From contig JBMHCG010000039.1 of NCBI GenBank assembly GCA_049890035.1, positions 186,001 to 250,000 of the forward strand: 64,000 nt of DNA, given 5' to 3'. The position numbers were made by a program, and so were the translations under genes. This stretch comes from UBA11891 sp049890035 (GTDB taxonomy: Bacteria > Bacteroidota > Bacteroidia > Flavobacteriales > Flavobacteriaceae). Under the pieces are notes generated by a model. That model was not told where the DNA came from, did no database searches, and saw nothing but the letters and a program-made list of their open reading frames with translations. Below, piece by piece: positions 1 to 8,083 of this stretch; positions within the stretch are counted from its first letter, which is position 1; each line of letters opens with the position of its first letter.

Positions 1-2
1 AA

Positions 3-794
3 GATGGCTCTGTCTTAGGGTACATGTGGGACAAAAATTTTGAAGAAGTTTTAAGTCACACAGATGGTTATGTGAGCGTAATAGATTTATTTATGATGCA
101 ATATTTTTCATTTGCATCTTGGGATGATAATAGTCATTTTCCTATCAAAATAAGTGATGTTTCGATCCTTGAACACGCGATATCCTTAGAAACAATTCGA
201 CTTGAAATGTCAGAAAACAGAAGTCGTTTGGTAAACGGTTTTGTGTTCCCTCGATTTACCGATAGAAAAATAAATGTTCATTACAATCGAAATAATATTG
301 TTGATGACGTTAATAACATACCAAGTCCCGAAAATTTAAATATCAGAAAATTGTCTTTGTATTCTGGAATAGAACCACAATTTATTCATTGGAATGTATA
401 TGCTCCAATTGACAATGTTGACCATGTGGCATGGCAACCACCTTCAGGCTGGACTGAGGATTTACTTTCGCAAACTACTTCTGGTACTGCTTTTGGTTAT
501 TCATTAAATTTCACTGATTATCTTTCTGCAAAGAAATTTGATGTTGGTTTATATAGCTCGTCATCTAGTCATGATTACAATAACAGACTTGATTTATATG
601 TCGAATTGCAAAACTGTTCATATAAAGAGGTCCGAATTGAAAATACATTTAGAGAGATGTCGAATAGTAATCAATTGGATGATTTATATCAAAACAATAA
701 TAATATCTACAATTCTGTTACAATAATGGATGCTTCTCAAGTTGATACACACTGTGAAAAAAGATTTTTCAGAAGATATAATATATCGAATTAA
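3..794 (+). CDS. Hypothetical protein, 5'-truncated by window edge
   Basis: The frame is open from the first bases of the window, so the true start lies outside; the first ATG inside is at 24. About 263 residues are visible and end with a TAA stop at 792-794. The protein is rich in Asn, Ser, Asp and Tyr, with no membrane segment and no motif I recognise. Its DNA is clearly more AT-rich than the housekeeping genes further on, which fits accessory or recently acquired DNA. A strong terminator hairpin follows directly, so it probably ends a transcription unit. I cannot assign a function; a secreted or surface-associated role is only a guess from composition. Confidence 0.6.
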   Translation, partial: DGSVLGYMWDKNFEEVLSHTDGYVSVIDLFMMQYFSFASWDDNSHFPIKISDVSILEHAISLETIRLEMSENRSRLVNGFVFPRFTDRKINVHYNRNNIVDDVNNIPSPENLNIRKLSLYSGIEPQFIHWNVYAPIDNVDHVAWQPPSGWTEDLLSQTTSGTAFGYSLNFTDYLSAKKFDVGLYSSSSSHDYNNRLDLYVELQNCSYKEVRIENTFREMSNSNQLDDLYQNNNNIYNSVTIMDASQVDTHCEKRFFRRYNISN

Positions 795-817
795 TTATAG
801 CTGTGATTATTGATTTT

Positions 818-850
818 AAACAGACCCGCCCAATGAGCGGGTCTGTTTTA
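818..850. terminator. Bidirectional intrinsic terminator
   Basis: A perfect 12-bp stem runs 818-829 (AAACAGACCCGC) and 837-848, with a 7-nt loop and T-rich sequence on both outer sides. It sits between the end of the partial plus-strand gene (stop at 794) and the end of the minus-strand FkbM gene (stop at 911), so it can end transcription from both sides. Confidence 0.85.
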
Positions 851-910
851 TTTTACCAAAAAACCATGAAGAAATATTTTAAAACTGATAGGCTTCACTC
901 AAGGTGTCGT

Positions 911-1654
911 TTATCGTTGCATCAAAACATCGTAATGGGTGGGATGATTTCCAATTTTATTAAACGATCGAAAGCCTTCTTTTCTCAATAATTCAAAGAT
1001 ATTTTCAGGTCGAATCCATTTTTCGTCTATCTCACAATAGATCCATTTGGTATGCTGAAAAAAAGCACATTTAACAAGTTCACCAATCACAATTTCCTCA
1101 TGCCCTTCCACATCAATCTTTATCCCATTTATCAAATCCGAGGGGATCATCCTGTTCAGTTCCGCATGATCCATAGTAACAATTCGTACCGTCTCTTGTA
1201 TTGAGCTTTTTGTAGAACGTAGAGTGCTTTTACCCGAGTGGCCTTCTGAAATATGAAGCGTCCTCTCTCCACTTTGGTTAGAAATTGCTGCTTGAATGAC
1301 TTGATATGAAACCACCCCATTCATTTTAAGATTTTTGGACAAGTAAGGAATCAATTTTTTGTTAGGTTCAAATGCAAATACTTTTTTGAATGCTGGATTT
1401 TTACCAGCTAAAACAGCATACAATCCTTGATTGGCACCAATATCCAAAAAAATCATATCCTCAACTTCATTTGCTAACCATTGACTAAGAATGGTACCAT
1501 AAGTTCCTTTAAAACAATACTCAAATGTTTTATCGGTATAAACAGGGTTTAAAAAGACGCCATAAAAGCCTTTTAATGGACGGGCAGTCCGAGTAAAATA
1601 TTTGTGAAATAAAAAAATTCCTTTAAAATATTTCTTTTTAAGATACAACCACAT
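911..1654 (-). CDS. FkbM family methyltransferase
   Basis: A 247-residue protein with the SAM-binding motif FLDIGANQGLYAV at about residues 69-81, an acidic second strand (FAFEPNK) and the family signature IKIDVEGHE at about residue 180. FkbM enzymes O-methylate small molecules or sugars; in Bacteroidota they often act on surface polysaccharides or glycans. No signal peptide, so it is cytoplasmic. It starts at an ATG. It stands alone between a terminator and a 94-bp gap. The substrate cannot be told from sequence. The family call is secure; the pathway is not. Confidence 0.85.
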   Translation of the reverse strand: MWLYLKKKYFKGIFLFHKYFTRTARPLKGFYGVFLNPVYTDKTFEYCFKGTYGTILSQWLANEVEDMIFLDIGANQGLYAVLAGKNPAFKKVFAFEPNKKLIPYLSKNLKMNGVVSYQVIQAAISNQSGERTLHISEGHSGKSTLRSTKSSIQETVRIVTMDHAELNRMIPSDLINGIKIDVEGHEEIVIGELVKCAFFQHTKWIYCEIDEKWIRPENIFELLRKEGFRSFNKIGNHPTHYDVLMQR

Positions 1655-1748
1655 AATAGGGTACTAATATAGGAATCGTAAACCTTAGGTTCAGGAATAG
1701 TTACAGCAAAACAAATTATCACATCCAATGCTGTTCAATGCACAGAAA

Positions 1749-2018
1749 TTATAGCTTTTGACTTTGTCGAACCAGAGTCAACATGACCATTGCAACAAGG
1801 GCATGAAGAAAACCGAAAGAAAAAGCATCTAAAGAGGATAGATTTCCAGTAAGAGACATGAGTGTGAAAAAAAGTACCGCGACACCATTTAATAGAGCGC
1901 AGGTGTACCCGTAATAAAGCCTTACTTTAGGCCGATGCCAGACCTTTTTTAGAATTAAAAAGGTGACCAACCAAAAAACAAATTCATACAAATATTGCAC
2001 ATCGTAAAGCCCCAGCAT
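1749..2018 (-). CDS. Small hypothetical membrane protein
   Basis: An 89-residue protein with about three hydrophobic segments (roughly residues 10-25, 36-56 and 64-84) joined by short basic loops, which suggests an inner-membrane protein. It starts with ATG, and its start lies 48 bp downstream of the PlsC-type gene on the same strand, so the two may be co-transcribed. I do not recognise the family. Its hydrophobic pattern and same-strand spacing support a real gene, but its short length keeps confidence moderate. Confidence 0.6.
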   Translation of the reverse strand: MLGLYDVQYLYEFVFWLVTFLILKKVWHRPKVRLYYGYTCALLNGVAVLFFTLMSLTGNLSSLDAFSFGFLHALVAMVMLTLVRQSQKL

Positions 2019-2065
2019 TTTTCCTTTTCATTTGTCGCTATGTAAACATACAAAATGTCTCTGGA

Positions 2066-2629
2066 TTATTTCAGATTATCTGGCTCAAAGGAGCGTGATG
2101 GGATTTTCCCTCTCACTCCTTTAAATAAGTTTCCAATTTGTTGGAGATCTTTTTCTTGGGAATCACCAGGAAAAAAAAGGGGATGGAAAATCATGGTTTT
2201 ATTTTCAAAATCAAAAGCCACGGGAAAGATAGGTACCTTGGCGCGTTTTGCTATATGATAAAATCCGGTTTTTAAGTGGGTTACTTTTTTTCGGGTTCCC
2301 TCAGGGGCCAAAGCCAGTCGAAAAATTTCTCTTTTCTTAAAGTAAGAAACTGCTTGCCCAACTGTGTTGGAGTGTCCAGAACGATCGACAGGAAATCCTC
2401 CTAATGCGCTAAAAAGAGGGCCCAGAAGACCTTTAAATAATTCTTTTTTACCTAAAAAATGAATGGGCTCACGGATAAAATTTCGAACCAAAATGGCAAC
2501 AATAAAATCCATCCAATGGGTGTGTGGTACTACAATAATTACCATTTTTTCCTGCTTGGGAAAAGAACCAGTAATTTGCCAACCCAGAACACTCGAAAAA
2601 ATAAACTTAGTTATCAAGTTAAAATACAC
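2066..2629 (-). CDS. 1-acyl-glycerol-3-phosphate acyltransferase family (PlsC-like)
   Basis: A 187-residue PlsC-superfamily protein. The catalytic HX4D motif is HTHWMD (residues 36-41), followed by the FLGKKELF and GGFPVDRS blocks and by an EGTR motif that binds the acceptor phosphate. The family transfers acyl chains from acyl-ACP or acyl-CoA to lysophosphatidate or related lipids at the inner membrane. The start is a GTG at 2627-2629; the residues after it (YFNLITKFIFSSVLGW) match the usual N-terminal amphipathic segment of these short flavobacterial enzymes, and no ATG lies nearby. The stop of the upstream HTH gene is only 5 bp away, so the two are likely translated from one message. Confidence 0.85.
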   Translation of the reverse strand: MYFNLITKFIFSSVLGWQITGSFPKQEKMVIIVVPHTHWMDFIVAILVRNFIREPIHFLGKKELFKGLLGPLFSALGGFPVDRSGHSNTVGQAVSYFKKREIFRLALAPEGTRKKVTHLKTGFYHIAKRAKVPIFPVAFDFENKTMIFHPLFFPGDSQEKDLQQIGNLFKGVRGKIPSRSFEPDNLK

Positions 2630-2634
2630 TCGTG

Positions 2635-2841
2635 TTATAACCCATTTAAAAACTCTTCCACACTTAAATCAAAGTATGTTCGGATGGTCTTACTAAGATG
2701 ATGGTAGGAACGGAATCCTGAAAGCTTTGCCGCCTTGGTTAGATTTTGACGAGATTGCATAATATTATTACGGGCTAATTTCTTGAAGTAAGATAATTTG
2801 CCGCGGATAGCTGGGTCTGCATTGTCTACTTTATGCATCAT
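2635..2841 (-). CDS. Short AraC-type HTH protein (half domain)
   Basis: A 68-residue protein. Residues 30-68 resemble the second helix-turn-helix and closing helix of AraC/XylS DNA-binding domains (pattern AAKLSGFRSYHHLSKTIRTY then FDLSVEEFL). A normal AraC domain is about 100 residues with two such helices; the first is missing here. It is therefore either a small regulator of its own kind or a leftover of a longer gene. The start is a double ATG at 2836-2841. Upstream is AT-rich noncoding DNA with the divergent small RNA at 3032. Confidence 0.55.
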   Translation of the reverse strand: MMHKVDNADPAIRGKLSYFKKLARNNIMQSRQNLTKAAKLSGFRSYHHLSKTIRTYFDLSVEEFLNGL

Positions 2842-2995
2842 ATATCGAATGTATATGATTTGTGTTTGATTGCTGTCAAATGTTTGAAATTCATAATTTA
2901 TTGTTGATATTAATATTTACTTAACATTCGATGATTTAAAGTTAATTTAAAATTAAGAAACAAAAAATTTATTGAAATACCATCTATCAAATATT

Positions 2996-3026
2996 TTTGT
3001 ACACTGCGTCATTTTTTATATATTTG
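2996..3026 (+). promoter_or_regulatory. Promoter of small RNA copy 1
   Basis: TTTG at 2996-2999, a 19-bp spacer, then TATATTTG at 3019-3026. This matches the Bacteroidota primary sigma consensus (-33 TTTG, -7 TAnnTTTG). The expected start point, 5-7 nt later, coincides with the first base of the small RNA's 5' stem. Confidence 0.7.
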
Positions 3027-3031
3027 TATAT

Positions 3032-3097
3032 CTAATTCTTCATAAGAGAATTGGTTTATGGTTATTCGTTACCCTGGTAGTAATACCAGGGTTTTTT
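3032..3097 (+). ncRNA. Small structured RNA, copy 1 of a two-member family
   Basis: A predicted 66-nt RNA. The 5' hairpin pairs CTAATTCT (3032-3039) with AGAATTGG (3047-3054), including one G-T wobble, around the 7-nt loop TCATAAG. A single-stranded linker follows, then a terminator hairpin at 3072-3091 with a T run. The 19-nt core AGAATTGGTTTATGGTTAT (3047-3065) is identical to the core of a second locus on the minus strand at 34587-34605. That locus has the same layout: -7-like box, 5-nt gap, hairpin, core, terminator. The 5' arm of the first stem differs between copies at four positions, three of which keep pairing. The downstream gene is the recombinase-like gene at 3245. A trans-acting small RNA is the simplest reading; a leader attenuator is possible. 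It may belong to a described flavobacterial motif such as Flavo-1, which I could not check. Confidence 0.65.
3072..3097 (+). terminator. Terminator of small RNA copy 1
   Basis: An 8-bp stem, CCCTGGTA (3072-3079) with TACCAGGG (3084-3091), a GTAA loop and six T residues at 3092-3097. It lies about 150 bp before the next start codon. Confidence 0.85.
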
Positions 3098-3244
3098 GTA
3101 TCATTTTATTTATACTTCCAAGAAATGGACTGCAAGTGACACAATATTATTTTTTTTTTGCGTTAGTAGTATGAGTGTGGAATTGACACCAAGAAGACAA
3201 ACTGTGTCATTTCAAATCTCTTTTTTTATCTTTTGAGTATATCT

Positions 3245-4459
3245 ATGAAAATAAGACTACGACAGCTAAAAAATAAAAACGGAACAACATCCCTCCGATT
3301 GGACACTTTTATGGGATATTATACGGATGCTTACGGCAAAAGAAAAGCCAAACGTATTCGGGAAACATTACCCTTTCACATACCGCCTGAAAATGCTAAT
3401 AATTTTGAAATAGAAAAAGAAAAACTACTTCAAAAAGCAAATGAAATCCGAAATGAAAAGGAATATCAATTGCTGCAAGATGGGGTCTATCCTTTTACTG
3501 TAAAACAAACCAAAAAAGCTTTTTTTCTTCCTTATCTTGAGCAAATAGTCAACATTAAAATTTCAAATAAACGCAACAATGAAGCTGTTTGGCTTGGCAT
3601 GTTACGGTGGTATAAAGTATTTGCTTCGCCCATCATCCAATTCAAATCAATTGGAGAAAAACATTGTTCAGAGTTTTATCATTTCCTAGAAAAAGAGGCA
3701 AAAAAATCAAATGGTACTTCGCTCGCCTTGAGCACTGTTCGCCTGTATTACCAAAAATTTCATGCGGTTGTACAGCAGGCCTACCTTGATAGGAAAATAA
3801 AAGAATTACCCGCCCAGCCACAATCATTCAAAGTTGAAAATCAAAAATACAAGACCGTATTAAAAGAATATGAAGTCATTGCACTAAAAAGTGCTCCTTT
3901 CACAAATAACGATGTAAAATTTGCTTTCCTTTTGTCTGTCGAAATGGGACTTAAACTGGGGCATCTTCGTAGTTTGCGATGGAAAGACATCCATCACGAA
4001 AGAGAAGAATGGTATGTTAAAATGCCTGCTAAAAACCACACAAAACCCTATTTTTATCCAATTCCAGAATATGTGAAAAACATCTTGGGGGATCCACAAA
4101 CCGATTCGACACTGGTTTTTCCTTTATTGCGATCAGCGAGTGAAGCCAATGTACAGTTGCTTAAGTGGGTCATACAAGCAGGGATAGCGCGACACATCAC
4201 CTTTGAATGCGCCCGGAATACCTTTGCTTACAATAAAGTAATTAATAATACACCTGTTGAACAAATTCAACAATATTTAGGGCATCAGAATAAACGTACT
4301 ACAGAAAAATTCATTGAGCAGCTTCAAATTGAATTGCCAAAAAATATTTCCCAAAAAATAAAGCCTCCTTCACAAACAATCAAAACCTTGCACAGGTCCA
4401 AAAGACAACTTGAGGCACATATCAAGGAAAAACTATCGGCCTATTCCTATCAATTTTGA
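3245..4459 (+). CDS. Tyrosine-recombinase-like protein with degenerate active site
   Basis: A 404-residue protein with an N-terminal arm-type DNA-binding region (about 1-80), a SAM-like core-binding domain (about 90-195) and a phage-integrase catalytic fold (about 205-370). The frame is intact, but the catalytic set is eroded. The first Arg of the GLR motif is Lys (GLKLGHLRSLRW, K237), the His of the HxxRH box is Glu (FECARNTF, E321; R324 kept), and the nucleophilic Tyr is Phe (LGHQNKRTTEKF, F356; the LGH His is kept). Strand transfer should not be possible without the Tyr. I chose the ATG at 3245 over a TTG at 3233. Its last 10 bp overlap the convergent GH20 gene. It may be a domesticated DNA-binding protein or an early-decaying integrase. 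Confidence 0.8.
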   Translation: MKIRLRQLKNKNGTTSLRLDTFMGYYTDAYGKRKAKRIRETLPFHIPPENANNFEIEKEKLLQKANEIRNEKEYQLLQDGVYPFTVKQTKKAFFLPYLEQIVNIKISNKRNNEAVWLGMLRWYKVFASPIIQFKSIGEKHCSEFYHFLEKEAKKSNGTSLALSTVRLYYQKFHAVVQQAYLDRKIKELPAQPQSFKVENQKYKTVLKEYEVIALKSAPFTNNDVKFAFLLSVEMGLKLGHLRSLRWKDIHHEREEWYVKMPAKNHTKPYFYPIPEYVKNILGDPQTDSTLVFPLLRSASEANVQLLKWVIQAGIARHITFECARNTFAYNKVINNTPVEQIQQYLGHQNKRTTEKFIEQLQIELPKNISQKIKPPSQTIKTLHRSKRQLEAHIKEKLSAYSYQF

Positions 4460-5961
4460 TTGCTATCAAAAAAAGGAGAAGCATAGGGTTTAACATTTTT
4501 ATCTTTCAACCAAATTAATTGAGGTTGTACTCTTTTCTGATAGGATTCCCACTTTCTTAAAGAATCATTGGTCCACCCTATCTCGGCATACCCCAATAGC
4601 CTTGGGAAAAGCATGTAATCCATTCCAATCGTATCAGAAATGGTTTCGGACCATAAGGGTGCTTCGATTCCAATAATGTCTTCACTAGGTAAAACATCTA
4701 CCAATTGAAGAGGATCCCATTCATAGGCTTTTTTTGCATTGATATAACCAGCCCAAAACAGTCCGTGTTTACTTAAGCTATCATATTTCATATCCATATA
4801 CGAGAAAGAGGAAGGAGACATTACAATTGGATTGCCTTTACTGACTTTCAGGGGTTCATTTCCTTCATTTGCCCAATATTGGCTAACCATGGTTCCTGAA
4901 TAGTGACTCACACGAGTCTCAAACCAACCCATCGGTGTTTTACCGTATCGCTTCACCTTTGGCAGTATGGAATCAATAAATTTTATAAATTGATCATTGG
5001 GTGTGGCATGCGTTTCATCGCCCCCAATATGAATGTAGGGTCCCGGGGTTATAGCTGCTAATTCACGCACCACGTCGTCTACAAATTCATAGGTTATGGG
5101 CTTATCGATACAAAGGGACGAAAAACCAACTTCGATACCTGTATGGATAGGGGGTGCTTTGCCATCACAATTTAAGGAGGGATATGCATTGAGAGCCGCA
5201 TTTGTATGTCCTGGCATATCTATTTCTGGCACTACCGTAATGAATCGATTGGCAGCATAGGTTACCAGATCGGTATATTCCTCTTGTGTATAATAACCAC
5301 CCGCTGTGCCACCAACTTCTGAAACGCCTCCAATTTCTGTGAGTTGTGGCCATGATTTTATTTCAATGCGCCAGCCTTGATCATCTGATAAATGCAAATG
5401 CAAAAAATTGAATTTGTATAAGGCCATTAAATCAATAAGACGTTTGACTTCTGCTACACTAAAAAAATGGCGGGCTACATCGAGCATTACACCGCGATAT
5501 GAAAAGCTCGGCCCATCGGTTATGGCAACCAAAGGAAGTGCCCCATTGTCCTTAGAAAAAACGAGGAATTGTTGCAATGTTTGCCAAGCTCGATAGAGCC
5601 CCTCTTCAGACAAGGCTCGAACTTCAATACCTGTTTTTTGAACGGCTATTTGATAAGACTCGTGTCCTTTTATGGTTTCATCTAAAACAAATGACAAGTC
5701 CCCTTCTGTAGTGTTTTCAATGCCTTTTTGAAACGTCTCTTGCCAAAATTTTGTGAGTTCTTGTGTCCATACGGATTTAGAATTGGGAACCGAATAGGAT
5801 TGTAAAGATGTTAGTGGTAGTGATCCCGTATTGGAACTAATCATTTGAGGCAAAGGTATCAAAGCTATTGTATCCATGAGATCAGGCTTGGGTGCGGTAC
5901 AACTTATAAAGAAGCATACAAGGCATAAAAGGAGATTTAATTTTACGGCTGAGTTTTTCAT
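4450..5961 (-). CDS. Beta-N-acetylhexosaminidase, GH20 lipoprotein
   Basis: A 503-residue GH20 enzyme that removes terminal N-acetylglucosamine or N-acetylgalactosamine by substrate-assisted catalysis. The lipobox FISC puts the lipidated Cys at residue 21, so it is anchored in the envelope. Residues about 35-145 form the GH20b-type N-terminal domain; the TIM barrel follows. HIGGDETH (about 311-318) carries the catalytic Asp315-Glu316 pair, and HLHLSDDQGWR and EIDMPGH are other family blocks. It is divergent from the acylase gene across 61 bp. Likely substrates are chitin or peptidoglycan-derived oligosaccharides or glycoprotein glycans. Confidence 0.93.
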   Translation of the reverse strand: MKNSAVKLNLLLCLVCFFISCTAPKPDLMDTIALIPLPQMISSNTGSLPLTSLQSYSVPNSKSVWTQELTKFWQETFQKGIENTTEGDLSFVLDETIKGHESYQIAVQKTGIEVRALSEEGLYRAWQTLQQFLVFSKDNGALPLVAITDGPSFSYRGVMLDVARHFFSVAEVKRLIDLMALYKFNFLHLHLSDDQGWRIEIKSWPQLTEIGGVSEVGGTAGGYYTQEEYTDLVTYAANRFITVVPEIDMPGHTNAALNAYPSLNCDGKAPPIHTGIEVGFSSLCIDKPITYEFVDDVVRELAAITPGPYIHIGGDETHATPNDQFIKFIDSILPKVKRYGKTPMGWFETRVSHYSGTMVSQYWANEGNEPLKVSKGNPIVMSPSSFSYMDMKYDSLSKHGLFWAGYINAKKAYEWDPLQLVDVLPSEDIIGIEAPLWSETISDTIGMDYMLFPRLLGYAEIGWTNDSLRKWESYQKRVQPQLIWLKDKNVKPYASPFFDSNQN

Positions 5962-6022
5962 GGAATGGCTATTTTAGTCAAAAATTATTTTAATTCAACG
6001 AGTAGTTTCGCAATACAATGTA

Positions 6023-8083
6023 ATGAAAAAGAAAATGATCCTCTCCCTGTTGGGTATCCTATCGTGCTTTTACTTGATAAGCCAGAAAACTATTGATCCC
6101 AATGCTATAGATATTGTAAGAGACGCCTATGGAGTGCCTCATATATTTGCCCCTACCGATGCGGAAGTAGCCTATGGATTGGCCTATGCTCATGCTGAAG
6201 ACGATTTCATTACCATCCAACAGGCCTATCTAGCTGGTAACGCAATGTTATCAAAAGCTATTGGCAACAAGGGTTTACCTGCTGACTTTATCGCACAGTT
6301 TATCGGTTCAAAAGAAATCGTTGAGCAACAATTCGATTCAAAAATAAGTCCGGCGTATAAAAGAGTTATTGCAGGCTATTCTCAAGGACTGAATCGGTAT
6401 GCTGCTACGCATCCAGATGAAGTTTTAGTAAACGATTTATTCCCTATTAGTCCAAAACAAATGCTCCGTTATGCGCAGTTACAATTATTTATATCCTCTG
6501 GAGGTGATGGTGCAGTAAGGAAAATTATTGGAAATCAGGCTACACCCAAATCACCTGCTCCGAAGGGATCGAATACATTTGGCTTCAACAGCAAAAAAAC
6601 AAAAGACGGAGCTACTTATTTAGCGATCAACACCCACCAACCCTTGGATGGACCTGTATCGTGGTATGAAGCGCATTTGTGTTCTGAAGAAGGAACCAAT
6701 ATTGTAGGTGCCCTCTTTGCTGGCAGTCCCAATATATTGATTGGGGCCAATGAGAACCTAGCTTGGGCGCATACGGTCAACAATCCCGACAAAACAGACA
6801 TTTATGCACTAGAAATGCATCCGAAAAATAAACTTCAATATCGAGTCGATGGCGAGTACTTGGATTTGATTCCCAAAAAGGCAAAACTACGAGTTAAGAT
6901 TTTGGGGGTTCCCTTATCTATTTCTCGAACCTATTACGAAAGTATTTTTGGCCCAACACTCAAAAATAGAACAGGTTACTATGCCATACGAACACCTGCT
7001 CTCTTTGACATACGCGGTTTGGAACAATGGTGGCGGATGAACAAGGCTAAAAATTTTACTGAGTTTTACAATATTTTAAAAATGAAAGCGATTCCAGGAT
7101 ATAATATTGGATACGCCGATAGAAACGATACCATTTTCTATATCTCCAATGGATTGATACCCAAAAGAAAGGAAGGATTTGATTGGAAAAATACGGTTCC
7201 AGGTAATACGAGGGAGACGCTATGGAAAGAAACCTATGATATTGAAGAATTACCACAGGTTATCCAGCCCGAATCGGGTTATTTCTACAATGCCAATCAC
7301 TCCCCTTTTCTTTCCTCCGCTGTTGCTGATAATCCTGATTTAGAGTCTTTTTCAAAAGACATGGGGTTTGAAGAATTTGACAACAACCGTTCATTTCGTC
7401 TGAAAGAGTTGATCGATCAGTTTGATTTATTGGATTACAATGATTTCAAAACCATCAAATACGATCATCGTTTTCCAAATCCCTTTCAATTCACTTACAT
7501 GAATATCGATAAGCTTTTCGAGCTGGAAGCCGATCGGTATCCAGACATTTCTCCTTTGATCAAGCGGATTCAAGGGTGGGATCGGACAACAGCTGTAAAT
7601 TCAGAAGCAGCCGGTACCTTTGCCATTTTTTTCTACATTGCACGTAGTTATGCAAGAAAACTTCCCGGAGATCGTATTTTTCCTGCCACCTATTTAATTA
7701 GGGCTCTACGCGATACGAAGGCCTACATGGAGAAACATTTCGGTCGACTTACTGTTACCTTAGGGGATTTTCAAAAACTGGTTCGTGGGAATAAAGAAAT
7801 AGGTATTTGGGGAATGCCCGATGTTTTGACTGCTATGCATGGTCGGCCATATAATAATGGAAAAATACAAATATCCGCTGGTGAATCTTATATCGAACTG
7901 GTACGCTTTACCACCGAGGGGCCCGAAATAGAATCTGTAATCTCCTATGGAAGTTCGGATCGACCCAATTCACCCCATTACAATGATCAGATGGAATTAT
8001 ATGCTAATTTCAAAACAAAAAAAATGTCTTTAGATAAAGAAACAGTATACAAAAAAGCACGTAACATTTACCACCCCAATTAA
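6023..8083 (+). CDS. Penicillin acylase family protein (Ntn hydrolase)
   Basis: A 686-residue member of the penicillin/acyl-homoserine-lactone acylase family. The N-terminal signal segment (about 1-20) implies export. Residues 33-43 (RDAYGVPHIFA) are the typical alpha-chain start. GSNTFGF places the predicted nucleophile at Ser183, where self-cleavage would release the beta chain. The TVNNPDKTDIYAL and FYNANHSPF blocks fit the beta chain. Natural substrates of the flavobacterial members are unknown; AHL quorum quenching or removal of N-acyl groups are options. Its last 4 bp overlap the convergent bshA gene. Confidence 0.88.
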   Translation: MKKKMILSLLGILSCFYLISQKTIDPNAIDIVRDAYGVPHIFAPTDAEVAYGLAYAHAEDDFITIQQAYLAGNAMLSKAIGNKGLPADFIAQFIGSKEIVEQQFDSKISPAYKRVIAGYSQGLNRYAATHPDEVLVNDLFPISPKQMLRYAQLQLFISSGGDGAVRKIIGNQATPKSPAPKGSNTFGFNSKKTKDGATYLAINTHQPLDGPVSWYEAHLCSEEGTNIVGALFAGSPNILIGANENLAWAHTVNNPDKTDIYALEMHPKNKLQYRVDGEYLDLIPKKAKLRVKILGVPLSISRTYYESIFGPTLKNRTGYYAIRTPALFDIRGLEQWWRMNKAKNFTEFYNILKMKAIPGYNIGYADRNDTIFYISNGLIPKRKEGFDWKNTVPGNTRETLWKETYDIEELPQVIQPESGYFYNANHSPFLSSAVADNPDLESFSKDMGFEEFDNNRSFRLKELIDQFDLLDYNDFKTIKYDHRFPNPFQFTYMNIDKLFELEADRYPDISPLIKRIQGWDRTTAVNSEAAGTFAIFFYIARSYARKLPGDRIFPATYLIRALRDTKAYMEKHFGRLTVTLGDFQKLVRGNKEIGIWGMPDVLTAMHGRPYNNGKIQISAGESYIELVRFTTEGPEIESVISYGSSDRPNSPHYNDQMELYANFKTKKMSLDKETVYKKARNIYHPN

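Noticed and set aside
803..991. A 62-codon plus-strand open frame over the terminator at 818-850
   Set aside because: It runs through a strong terminator and into the antisense of the FkbM gene; no homology or coding signal.
3058..3120. Leader peptide starting at the ATG inside the small RNA core (MVIRY...)
   Set aside because: Both RNA copies contain ATGGTTAT, but the downstream codons encode unrelated residues and include the terminator stem, so the conservation fits RNA function rather than a peptide.
3137..3209. Inverted repeat TGACACA ... TGTGTCA as a recombinase operator or att site
   Set aside because: Only 7 bp long with a 59-bp spacer; such a match can occur by chance, and no partner repeat was seen on the other side of the recombinase gene.
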